A program made the translations under genes and the position numbers. Below the pieces are notes generated by a model. That model saw nothing but the letters and a program-made list of their open reading frames with translations. It was not told the origin of the DNA and did no database searches. Positions 32,095-44,400 of a stretch of DNA of 64,000 nucleotides are shown here, piece by piece (position 1 is the stretch's first letter; each line of letters opens with the position of its first letter). The stretch covers positions 18,042,001-18,106,000 of the forward strand of contig NC_091967.1 of NCBI RefSeq assembly GCF_036711975.1, written 5' to 3'. The stretch is from Onthophagus taurus. Lineage: Eukaryota; Arthropoda; Insecta; Coleoptera; Scarabaeidae.

Positions 32095-34690
32095 CTGGAA
32101 AGAAAAGATAAATTAATTTATTGACAAAAAAAATGAATTAATACGATACCTTTTAACATCCATAAAATAGCAATCCGATGATTTCAACTATATCACATCA
32201 CTAATATCACCTAACACTTAGCATAAATATAGCACGTATTTATCACTTAATTCAACTAATAAGTTTTATTTTTCTAAACTACTTTATCACCCTTAAATGC
32301 CCGCACATCAACTAAAATCCGTTATTAGCGAATCAACTTCCAAACATCCCCTCCTTAATTTATTGTGTGAAGAAGGAATAGTGGAGGTGAATAAACAAAA
32401 AATGTAAAGACGACCGGGCGAAGCGGTTTTAAATCGTTTTTTTGGTTTCAAAACTCAACCTTTCAATAAAAAAATTACTCGTTTTCTCGAAACATTTCAA
32501 ACAAAACTTATGTCATTTTACTAAAATAAAACGCACTAATCGAATTTCAATGTTTAACACTTCCTGCAGAAGAATCTGGTGTCCAACAAATAATTAAAAT
32601 GAAGCAGCCAAGATGTTGGATTATGCATCATCCCTTATTTTTTGTGTCATGAAGTATAAATTTTAACCAAAACACTATACATGTAAAACCCTATCTAATT
32701 GAGGGTTAGAAAAATGGGGGCTAACTTCGCATAGGTATCCACATAAATGTCGAACTCCACTTCATCCCACGTGAGGTTCCCTTATATTCTCACCCTCATC
32801 GATCGCTTTACAAGATGTACCTTCTTTCCAACATTACTACTTCGTCAATTGCTCTCTTTACTCAATATCTTATTCGCTTCAAAAAAAGCGATCTCACACT
32901 ATAACACATGATCAAAGAAAACAATTTGATTCCCATCTTTTCAAAGAATTTAATTGATTTATCTTTGTGTTTACCTGGAAAATTTTTCTTAAAATTATAT
33001 TTTACCAACCATACTTCTTCAATTCACATAACTCTTCGTGGAGCTTTAACGACGTTTAATCGTTCTTTTTAAAACCTCTTTATCCGTAATAATTTAAGAG
33101 CCCCAGATTTCGCATTTCTTAGAGTAGAAGGTAAAAAGCAATGATTTACTCCAAGATATCAAGGTCAAGTAATAAATTTCATAAAAACTTTACTATTCTT
33201 ACAGAAAATCGAGAACATTTTTTGCTATATATTTTTTAATTTAAATTCTATTTTATTTTAAATAAAAAAATATATAACTTTTTGTTTGTATTAAATTATA
33301 ACTAAAACTAAATTATTCTAATTAACATTGAGTAATTAGTAAACACTTTTGCAGCGTTAGATTGGAATCGAAAGTTCTACCTTCTGTTAGATCAATTGTC
33401 CCCTGGGACCCTCACAATCACACCACATCGTCTTTAATTAATCGCGCATGTCGAATGAATACCTGTCGATGTTTTGGCAGAAATTCGCGACGTTGGCATG
33501 ATTGATGGATCAGCTTCACCATCTAACACATATTGCGGTAATCACCAACATGACACGCATTGTTTATCATCCTCTTCATTACGACTTTTTTAATTTTTAA
33601 TATGCCAGATCATTACAGCAAAATCAACGTCAAAATAAATTGAAAAAAAATATATAAAAGAAATTTTGGTTATTAAAACTTAAAAAAGAATTTTTCTTCC
33701 TTAGATAAGGGGAAGAATATAAATATGTTTTAGGTTAGCATATGTTTTAGTATTCTTTGGGCGTATATACCGGATACGTTTCATATTTTACATGGGGCGG
33801 TGGTAAATTTACCACGCTATATGAATAGACTCAAAACGATCCATATTTATGTAAGCCTCAGTAGAATTTATTTTCTAAGCACAAAAGGGAAGGTATCGTA
33901 AAAATGCATCATCGTTCATAAAATCTGTGGCGTTCAGTAAGATAAGATTATTGGAAAAAGAAAATCAACAAAGCGAAACCCCAACAAAAGTAAACAAATA
34001 CCTTTAAAGATAAACATATTAAATATATTCAAAATTAAAAAAAATAATGATAAATAGAACTTATTTCTGTTTCCTTTGACTTAATTAAAAGTCCATTGTA
34101 TATTGAAACTATCTTTCCTATCTAGTTTTATAAAGACTATCGATTCCGTGAACAATGGACCGGATATTCCATTAAACGGGTTCGTTCTTCCTTTTAAAGA
34201 TCTATTAAAAAGTTTCATTTTCCCCATCTTAAAAAAAAATCTATTGTTACGAAAAAATATTACCAATATTCGTGTAGTAAGTACTAGAACCTATCTCGCT
34301 CAAAGTAATTTGAAGCGTTAAAAGTCATAAAGAAAAACGGGAATTTGATTTTCTCCCTCCATGAAATGTATGTATATTAAAAGGTGGAAATTTTAATATC
34401 TACATGTTTCATCTCGATGAAAGTTCAAAAAGTTTACAATAGATTAAACATGTTCCTTTGATCAAAATGGCTCAAATCGAATGAAATTTCTTTCTTTTAA
34501 AGCGTTATTACTTCTGATATTGACATTTCACAGCAATGGATGATTGAGTTTTATTGTTTGAGTTATATTTTTATGTACAGTTGTGTAAAAGGATAAATTC
34601 AAATTACACATAATAGCAAACAAATTGAAAATACTCAATAACTAACTCTTTGAAGTTGTGATGAACAGCAATCATTCCATACATATACTC
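32095..34690. other. AT-rich DNA, probably intron of the gene owning the microexon
   Basis: No exon is recognised. One patch of higher complexity lies at 33.36-33.57 kb. Short overlapping frames at 34.08-34.32 kb have no domain. Confidence 0.35.
33360..33575. promoter_or_regulatory. Higher-complexity patch, candidate regulatory element
   Basis: A block with words such as GTCCCCTGGGACC (a near-perfect palindrome), TTTAATTAATCGCGCATG and GCGACGTTGGCATGATTGATGG stands out from AT-rich flanks. No frame is open and no repeat copy is seen in the window. Enhancer function is inference. Confidence 0.22.
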
Positions 34691-35300
34691 TTTGTATCAA
34701 CTTTATAGTTTTCTCTTCTCACTCCTCTTTCCATTAAAGTTTGCAGAAATCTTTCACTGGGTATACTATCGAAAACCTTTTCAGAATCTAGAAACGCTCC
34801 GAAGACTTTTCTTTTTTCCCATAATTGCCTTATCTGTTATTTGTTTTGTGGTAAACACGTGGTTTTGCGTACTTCTTCCGGTTCTGAACCCGTTGTGTGC
34901 GTTTTCCAGCTTTTTTCTACGTTTTCTCTCAATATCTTCTCTAATTTTTTCTTCAATAAATTCATAATTGCGCTTAGTAATGTGATACTACTACAGTTTT
35001 TACAATTCTATTTTTTGAATATAAGTAGGTACGATTAATGCTTTCCCCCAGTCTGGTGGCAGCTTTTCTACTCATCATATCTTATTATACATGTGGGATA
35101 CTGCACTTCTTATCTGTAATTTTTTGTACATTTTGTCTCTTTTCTGTTCTTAAGGAAACAGGTTAAGCAGTTACTGGTTTTCTGCGCAACTCGTTTGTAT
35201 CTTCTCTTCAAATTTTTTCCATCATTTATTTTTGGCAGCAGTTCATCATTTCCTTTATCTTTGGTAGTTATTGTGATTATCTTGAGCTTTTTTGTCATAT
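34690..35300 (-). pseudogene. Decayed LINE reverse transcriptase fragment
   Basis: Minus-strand reading gives GAFLDSEKVFDSIP followed by RFLQTLMERGVRRE, the palm motif (F.D.EKAFD..PRE) and the LMERGVR block of insect LINE reverse transcriptases. Upstream blocks are present only in broken frames. It is inactive. Confidence 0.7.
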
Positions 35301-35344
35301 AGGTCTTTTGTACCTCTTTCTTAATTACCTACATAAAGTTTCTA

Positions 35345-36085
35345 ATCATAAGAAGTATTATTTTATAGTGCTACAAGCAGTAGCTGATGCACATGCCAGA
35401 CTTATAACAACTAAAGTTGAAGGATCCAAGAAACAAAGTGATAGAGGCACATTTACGCCATCTCAACCTAAGTGATAAATAATGGCAGTTTAAGCATTGC
35501 TAAAGATACGAAAGATAAGAGGTAAAAGATTTATAGTTTAATATCTGGCCAACAAACAAAAATAAACTGGGTTTATCTATCGAAAAGAGAAAATAATAAA
35601 GAAAAGATAACAAACATATGGAAGCTACACGAGGGATCTACAACATAAAAAGGTGCTAGATGTTAAATGAGAAGAAAGAGAAAATGTGGAACTAGTCCCC
35701 GCTTGAAGACCTAAATCACTTCCTATAGAAGCTCCTGAAAAAGATAAAAAGGAAGCCAAAAATCAAACACCACTAAGAAGTCCGGCAAGCCGATAGATAT
35801 TCGACAACCAAGAAAAATCCAAACGTTTAGCGGATCATTTAAAATCTGTTTGGCAACTGAGAGAAATTGTTGATAATCCCAAAGCGCTAGAGATTACGGG
35901 GAAAGAGATTAGCAAGAAAATCGATATACTAAATCCACGATAAGCGGCCGGAATGGAAGGTATAAGATGCTATCCAAAAATGCAATATTGCAAATTACGA
36001 AGATAGTTTACGGAATAATAAAACGGAACTCATTTCCAGACTCATGGAAAACGGCGAAGTTTTTAAGTGAAATCTATGGCGTTGA
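35345..36085 (+). pseudogene. Decayed Jockey-like LINE fragment
   Basis: Broken plus-strand frames contain RLADHLKSVW, a KISKKIDIL-like block, AAGMEGIRCYP (a worn P.KAPG.DGI) and FQTHGKRRSF where FPDSWKTAK is expected. This is the linker and N-terminal reverse transcriptase region. It lies tail to tail with the minus-strand LINE fragment before it. Confidence 0.6.
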
Positions 36086-36469
36086 TTTTTATCTTGTTAG
36101 TTCCATTAAGCGTTACGTTTCTAAATCGTAACAATTATTTCGTCTGATGGTATATTCACCTTGTAAACTATTATAGGCAGATTAGAGCTAGTCGGTCTCT
36201 CAAGATTACCTAACTGTTATAGCAAATACTTTAGTTTTCATCGAAGCCTAAATAAATAAGTGGTCGACTGTGGGTGAGCTGATAAGTATATTGTGTATAC
36301 ATCATAAAATCTTAAGAAGGAAGGCTTATTGAAAAAAAGTGTATTGTTTATTTTCGATTTAAGCTTTTCTACATAAAGCACTGATTAATTTTTGCAATTA
36401 TTAATCAGAAAATACGATCAACGGCGATATGAATCAAAGTTACCCGAATATCACTATGTTGCATATTTT

Positions 36470-36785
36470 TATTGCACTAAAACTAGAACTAACACTAGAC
36501 CTAGAAGTAGAAAGTTTATTAGAATATTTCTAGTTCTAGGTCTAGTGTTAGTTCTAGGATTACACTATCACTACAACTAACACAAGACCTAGAACTAGAA
36601 TCATTCGGGTTTAGCCGTTTTGAGAGACGTGGGAATAAATCCGAATGTTTCTAGTTCTCGGTCTAGTGTTAGTTCTAGTGGCTGTGATAGGTAGCGCTAG
36701 TTAGCATAAGATATTACTATGTTATATATTTTTATTGAACTAAAACTAAAACGAGAACTAGAAACATTCGGATTTACTCCTGAAA
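36470..36785. repeat. Foldback repeat, two hairpins and a partial third
   Basis: Hairpin one runs from ACTAGAACTAACACTAGACC to its reverse complement (GGTCTAGTGTTAGTTCTAG) across a short loop. Hairpin two has the full family core, with CATTCGGGTTTAGCC, an apex GTTTTGAGAGACG, and ATCCGAATGTTTCTAG. A third left arm (ATTGAACTAAAACTAAAACG) is cut short near 36.78 kb by the start of the next repeat. Confidence 0.75.
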
Positions 36786-36789
36786 AAAA

Positions 36790-37430
36790 CTTTCAGTTGT
36801 CAATGTCAACTTTAATTTTATTAGTATATTCGTAATCTTCATAAAATAACCTTTAAAGTGAGTACAAACTCGACGCATTTATCTCAAAAAACCAAAAAGT
36901 TCGAACTTTCAACATTTAATTTTGACGTATTTGTCAACTTCATAAAAAATCCTTTAAAATGAGTCCAAACTCGACATATTTAACTTTAATATTAATGGAA
37001 ATACAATCACTTCCGGTTTGAAACGTCAACGTCAATTTTGACATATTCAGTCAATTACAGTCAATTTTTAAATATTAATACCAACCTTAATTTTTATTTT
37101 TGTTATATTTTTGTTTTTGTGACAAATATTAAGACATTGTATAAAAATTAAGAATATGTCAAAATGACATTGACATTTCAATCCGGAAGTTGCTTATATC
37201 TCGAGTAATATTGGAATTAAACGTATCATGTTTGGACTCATTTTAAAGGATTTTTCACGACGATTACAAATATGTCAAAATTGACGTTGACATTTTTAAC
37301 CGGAAGTTGACCATAACTTCATTAATATTGTACATAAATATGTCGTGTTTCCACTCATTTTAAAGCATTTTTAATGAAGATTACAAATATGTCAAAATTG
37401 AGGTTGACATTTTAAACCTGAAGTTAGTTA
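36790..37430. repeat. Inverted satellite-like repeat, about 116-bp units
   Basis: From about 37153 three plus-oriented units begin with AATATGTCAAAATTGACGTT, pass through CCGGAAGTTG and CTCATTTTAAAG, and repeat every 115-117 bp. From 36790 to 37060 related units occur in inverse orientation (CCTTTAAAATGAGT, ACTTCCGGTTTG, AATTTTGACATATTC). The whole is thus a large inverted repeat with tandem substructure. Confidence 0.65.
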
Positions 37431-37551
37431 TCACATGATAGAAGTTTTATAACTCAAGTTAATCTAGCATTAGTCACTTTTCCACACATTCTTTTTACTT
37501 TTAACGTGTTTTTGGGTCATTTCATTTTAGGTTACAAAAACATCCTGTATA
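37400..37551 (-). mobile_element. Terminus of a TATA-flanked CAGG-type MITE
   Basis: The words GGTTACAAAAACATCCTG followed by TATA form, on the minus strand, the same CAGG(A/G)TGTT terminus with TATA flank that starts elements at 53.48, 56.42, 62.30 and 62.80 kb. The other end is not visible and may have been lost where the inverted satellite meets the foldback repeat. Confidence 0.45.
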
Positions 37552-38459
37552 ACTGTAAAACATAACGAGTGACCAAGTGGCTTCTGTGCTTGTGATAGCT
37601 GTCAATAGTGTTCTTCTACAATTTTCAATAATTTGAGCCTGTCTATTCTGAGAAGTCTTATATTTTTAGAGAGCTGAAAACCAAAATCCTGTTTTCCTCA
37701 ACATTATTCATAAGTTAATATCTTTAATTGATGTGAATATCACTCTATATTACAAACATATTATTCGATTAGCGCTCGTCAGAACGAGTTACAATCAAAA
37801 AAAAAATGTTTATAACATTTTGTAACCACTTCTTCATAAGTAACTTTCTAGTACACTTCGACTGTATACCTGTTCCTCTACCGTTTTTCTTTTTTCTCCT
37901 GCAATAATGAGTGTTTATGAGAACATTTTTCTCTTCATGAAATCAAAGCAGTTTGGGTTGAAAACATCCATTTTACCATAAATTAGTTAAACATTGACAG
38001 TGTTATTATCATTAGTGTCTAGTTTTGGCTATTCATCCAATTCAATTAATTATGCTTCTGTTCTGATTATTCTTAATTATGGAAATTACCTGGAAATTTT
38101 GATTAATTAATTAATTATTGAAATCTTGGGAATGTATGATGGGTTAAAAAAACATTCAAAAAATGTTTTTCACAATAATTTACTTTTATTTTTTTACACA
38201 AATATGTAAAAGTTAATGGAATAAAGAGAAAAAAAGCTTATACATATAAAATATGTACTACAAAAAAGAAACCGAATGTACGTAAAATACATTCAAATAT
38301 CAAGAAAAAGAAGATTAACTAGTTAGTAATCAACATTACATAAATACATATTTTTATCTTTGGGTTACTTAAACCTAGAAAAAAACAATTTCATCATTAC
38401 TTTTACTTTACATCCTATAAGAAAACATGAACATTAGCCAATTTTAAAATACTTGTAGC
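37552..38459. other. Intergenic DNA and 3' UTR of HIP1
   Basis: AT-rich, without coding frames. On the minus strand an AATAAA hexamer at 38185-38190 lies about 270 nt after the HIP1 stop codon and is a good polyadenylation candidate. Confidence 0.5.
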
Positions 38460-41400
38460 CTAACTTAAGCATACCCATCCTTCATCATCTTTAGCCATTT
38501 GATAATGATGCTTCCTCAATGCACTCAAACGAACCCGTTCTTGTTCCAATTCCTTTTCCAATTCTAAAACTCTAACTTGTGCTTCCATTTCAAGCCGTTT
38601 TGCTTGATGTAGTGTCAATTTCGATGTATCTAACACTTCGTCTTCCATTAATTGGCTACAAACCTTCACTGTAGCTACAACCGCTCCAGTTGCTGTGGTA
38701 ACTCCTTTAGAAGCTTGTGTTAACTGTTCAAGATTAGAACTTTTACGTTCAGCTTTAACGCGACTTGCGACAACTAGTTGAGCTGTTGATGCAGCTATTT
38801 CTTGCGCACCAACGACTAATTGTTCAAGCTTTCCTTGACCACTAACTACTTTATCAGCAGCACCTCTAAAAATTTATAAAAAAAATTTGTTATAGAAATA
38901 TAATTGTTTAAAACCATTACAATAAAAACGTAGCTGCAACAGCAACCGCCTTTGCTGCTGAAATAAACCCATCTGTCCATTGATGATTTCTTTTATAAAA
39001 TTCTTTAGCGCTTGCGGTTCCCTATTAATTAAAAAAATTAATTAAACATAAATGTATGTTTTTATTAATGATTTCATACTTTTCCTTGAACTACAATTTC
39101 CGCTTGGAGAAGTCTCGACTTTTGAATCAACACTTTAATCGCAATCATAAGAGTTGTACAAGAATCCAATATTTTTTCATTTACTTCCAATTTTAAACCT
39201 GAATCGGCTTCTCTTGATTTATTTAACATTTCCTATTTTCAATATAAATTGATTTTGATGATTTAATTTGTAAAAAAAAGATCTTACCTGTATCTTATTG
39301 GCAGCCTCTTCAATTGCTTTGTCCATAACAACCATTTCATCTTCTAACATATCCGATAAATTATCAGAATTTAATCCACTTAATGATCCACTGATTGTTT
39401 CTGCCAATAAAGATACTTCTTTTAATTGAACCTGAGCATTATTTAAATCTGTTACAATAGGGGTGTTTTGTTGCAAGCAATCCAGCACTTTTAAGATAAA
39501 ATCCCCTAATTTTTTACATTCATCTGCCATCTCTATATTAATAAAATAAAATTAAAATTTTGAAATAAAAATTTTAACAAAATTACTCTCTCCAAACATA
39601 ATGTCGGGACTTGAATTTGAAGTTGCCCGTCCTTGCAGAAGAAAAACGGCGTGGCGATGAGATATTCTCGACGCAACTTTAATAACTTCAGATGGACTGT
39701 CATGATTAACTAAAAGAGCGGCTTCCAATGACTCTGAACAACCGTCTGTTAAACTTCGGAAATAATCTGGTGAACAATTAACGGCCGCCAAAGCTGGATT
39801 ATCAACTTCCGAAATTGCGTGTTCAATAATTAATTTACTTTCAATAACCGATTCTGAAATAATACTAATAATATCTTTCTGTTTAGTTATTTTCATTAAA
39901 GTTATTGACTGTTCAAGATCGTTCGATTTCGTAATCATTTCACTTAATTTATTATCTAAAATTTCTTTTTCGGAAATAATCGTTTGAAGAGAATCGTTAA
40001 TGGAATTTTTCTCTAAAATGGATGACTCATAATTTTGTTGTAAAACTTCCATTTCAGCCGATAAAAAATCTTTATCCTGCTTCAACATATCAACCTCCTG
40101 CTTGTAAATTTGAGAGGATTGTTGAATTTCAGCTTCTTGTTTCGTATGTTCTAGATTTATTTCTTGTAATTTTTCTTGCAATTGCGAATTATTGTGTTCT
40201 AATTCCTTTTCTCTACGAACGCCCGCGTTGACCTTTTTCTCAACCTCAGCCTTTTGACGCAATAATTGAATATGATCTTCTCTTAATTTAACGTATAAAT
40301 CTTTAACTTTATTAAACTTTTCGTCTTTAGCTTTTTGTTCGGAATCTTGTGATTGAGCGACAGCAGAAGCTTGATGAAATAAATCTTCTTTTATTTGACG
40401 TTCTTGTACTAATTCACTATCTTTAGTAGCTAATTCCGTTTCTAATGTCGTTATTTGATCTTGAAGTGTATTTATATCTTTATCTTTTGTAACAACGACT
40501 TTGGTAACTTCATTTCTAAAGGAAATGTGAATATATAAACAAATATATAGTCAAAATAATGTTTTACCTTAAACGCTCAATTTCGGTTTGTAAATGCTTT
40601 ATTAATTTGTCTCTTTCGGCAAGTAATTCTAAGTGACTCTGACAAACACTGGTTGTACTTGGTTCTGTTGCTGCTAAATCGGTTGTATCGATAAGGGTGC
40701 CTTCTGAGACAGTTTCTTCTTCTTGTTCTTGAGGAACTACAACTTCCTGAGTGACGTAACTATGCAGATTGGCTTGAATTAAGAAATTTGGTGGGTTCTA
40801 AAACAAATTTAGTTAGTTAAGTTTTTTAATTTTATTTTTTTAATATAGTTATATATGAAGAAATACATGATGGTAGGCAACTTTAGGACGTCTTGGAGGG
40901 TGCCCTGTTATATGAAGTATTTTTATCGGTTGATTAGAATAGATATCACAACCATGGGTAATATTGTAGAACATCACCGTTCGCGAATTTAATTTAAAAA
41001 AAAAAACAAAATTAAGGAAATTAAAAAATAATTGAAAATTGATAGTCTGTTTCTTTTTTGAGAATTTTATACGATTAATTTAGTCCATTTTTTTTACTTT
41101 TTTGCGCGAATTACCGAAAAACTGTGAAAGTTACGTTATTCTTTGACAGTTTGAAATGAAGGTTTTAAAATAAACATGAAATTAGTCATACAAGTCAACA
41201 AGTTTAAAACGTTAGTTTTTTTTGTTTTCAATAGTACAAAAATCCTTTACACACTAAATATCGTCTGTTTAATCTGTTACCACAAAAATTCTTATTTCAT
41301 TTTTTATCTAATGAGGTAATTACAATCTACAATTTAATTTACATTTAAAATAAATGACTTAATTAGCTGCTCATGTATGTGCAGCACATTAGGATGTGCC

Positions 41401-44400
41401 GAAAATAATTACGAGCCATTCGGAGCAATTAAGTCTTTAAAATATGTAATAAGTTGAAAGTAGCTATGTACTACTCAAAACCATTTAAGTTTTTAAAAGA
41501 GCGTTTAATAGTTAAATTACTAAATAACTTTTGGGAACATCTGAGACCAGTGAGTCACTGAAAGCCTTTAAGGGCGTTGGGGATTAGTTGAAATCGGCAG
41601 TTACTAAAACGAAAGATATTAGGAGCCAGTGGTCGCTATTAGGAGCTATTCTGAATCAGTCTGAGGTAATGCGGACGCTCACCTAATAAGATCTTTTCCT
41701 TTCTGCCGTGTAAACACGAAGTTTTCCAACACTTGCCTGAGCGGCAGTGCAATTTGTGATCCCTCCAAATCTGACGGCATTGATAGCACAGTATCAGTGC
41801 TTATAATGTCTTCCGCAGCCCATTGGCAGGACATGTCAGAACAGTTTTGAGCATATTGCTTAAATCTGTAAATGGTTGTTCTAGCCAGTTTCTCTATATG
41901 CAAATGCAGAGGAGATAGGCCAAGCAGAACCTCCACTGCTACTAAGTCAAGAAAAATCAACACTATTTTGAAATTGTATTTGCAGATGGGTATAAAACGC
42001 TTACAGAGCTATACAGATCGTCTGCCTTGATCCATCAAATGAAAATGAAGTAGGACAAAGGAAGAAACATGGTAATGCAATACTATAATCACAATATGAA
42101 TTATGTAAACAAATTTGATAAGTTGTTGACGAGCTATAAATTAGCCCGACAATGCAAGAAGTATTGACAGAGAGGAATATTGTGTGTAGCTATGACGCAA
42201 TGTGATTTCTGTCCAGTATTCTTAACGTCATAATAAAGACATTCAAACAAGCGTGGATAAATCCTCTGATGAATTGAGGCGAGCGTGTTGCAAGCCTAGT
42301 ATCCAAGATTTATCGAGGTGCAAACGATAAACTGAACAATAAACCTGCATCATAGCTGCTACAGAATGGATTGAATTTGTTCCGTGTGGAAAGTACCATT
42401 AGGTTTATCAAAAGTCAAATCTTGCTTTCAGTATCTAATACTCATGTGCATTTATCAAAGAATCGCAAACATTACGTCGACAGGGATTGCGACCTTACCA
42501 TGTTAACAAGTACAGCACCTCTAAGAAAGAGTGAAGTTAGACGCATAATTAGCGTTTAGAATAACTAATCAATTCGGTCAACTTATTGTACAAATTTTAC
42601 TTACAGTGAAGCAACACGTAGAATAAAATTGATGATCTTACGAAAATTGAGATTTGCTATTAATATGCTAATGGAGATATTTTCTGTCCACCTTCTCTAA
42701 TGGGACATAGGAGGTTACATAAATTATTGCAAAGTGATGTGTAAGTGTTACTGGGAGGAAGTTCTTTAACCCCCACATCTCACATGTATTATCAACATGA
42801 CGTACAACTACCAGCGAAGTAAGAGATTATTTAAACTTAACATTTTCCCAAGATTAACTGGTCGATTTCATTCCATTCAACAAAATTAATACTCATGAAT
42901 TGGTTGGTTGCAGTGTAATCACTGTTACTTTCTTAAAAGAACAACAAGACAGCTTTGGAAGAGCTGCACATGGTTGCAGAAGGAGTTAAAGTTGTTGATG
43001 GAATTTTTGAACATTTTTTTTATGAATTGTAACTAACTTCTGTGCGAATTGTAATATGTATTGGGAACAAATACGATTTTGTCATTCAGGCTATTGCATC
43101 ATTAACTACTGCAATTTGGAGCGACTATTAGTCTTTAAAAGCATAATGCAGTTAAAATAACCGAGATATGCTAATTATAGATTAGAACCAACTGCAAGTT
43201 ATTTGTAGTTAATTGGAAGTATAACAATGTATTGAGAACCATTTGAAATCTTTGAAAGGGATTTAATAGCAAAACAACAAAAAGGGAGTGATTTGGAATA
43301 AGATACATTGGGTCTATTAAAAAGCGTTTAAAATCGTAAGGTATTAGGAGAAACTTGAAGAATAAAGGTGATTCTGATTTTCTGTTTCACACTCATATTG
43401 ACAAGCTTATATTTTTTTCTGGCTACTTTTTTTGACGTAGCATTAACGTAATGGTATATTTCATGTTTGATGATCTACAGAACATCACAAAAAGCTGTAA
43501 TCACAGCAACTGATTAGTTTAATAGGAAGATCCTGAAAGAAAAAATTGTCTTAATTTATGCCAAAAACAGGTTGTTAAGGTTAAACACACTTTTTAGGGA
43601 TATCAGTTATTATGACATGTTAATAAAAGTGCAACCACCCGTATGTATTTCTGAAGTTTACATTTACGAAGATTTTTTTGCTACACTTACCTCTGGTAAA
43701 GGTGGAACGGTAATTAAATCCTTAAAATACTGTAACGCGTTGGTATTTTGGTAAAATTGTTTGAGCTCCTTAAACTGTTTTGAAAACCTATCTCTATGTC
43801 CCTGTAAAGTATCGGGCGGTAACGACGAATGCAACTTAAATAAAATTTTAACGCAATAATCGTATAACTTGGAGGCATCTTGTATGCATGGAATCAACGG
43901 CGCCAAACGACACTGTCCAGCACTGGTCATTGAATTGGAACGCGACATATCCAAAGACCCAAAAACTAGAAATAAATTAAAATTGAATATTTAACAATAA
44001 AAAAAAATAATTTTGTTTATTTTTGGTGCATTATACTTACTCGCTGATTGCAAATCTAGAATACCATCCATATAATCAAACATTTCAACACTCATTTCAA
44101 AACTACAAGAAAAAAAATATTATTGTTTAATATTTTTTTAATAATACAAAAACTAACTAATTATTAATATCATTAGCTCCAATTGATTCCAATTCCTCTT
44201 TCGAAACACCTAAATGTCCTGGAAATCTTGGATTTCTTTTATGAAACTCCAATTTTGTCATTAACAATAAAGTATACAGTCTTATAAGTTTACCATAACC
44301 CTCTCTTAAGTGACCCTAAATAAAACAATTATCATAGTAAAATATTATTAAAAGCTTTAAAAATCTTTATTAACCCATAATTTCCCCAACTCGTCCAAAT

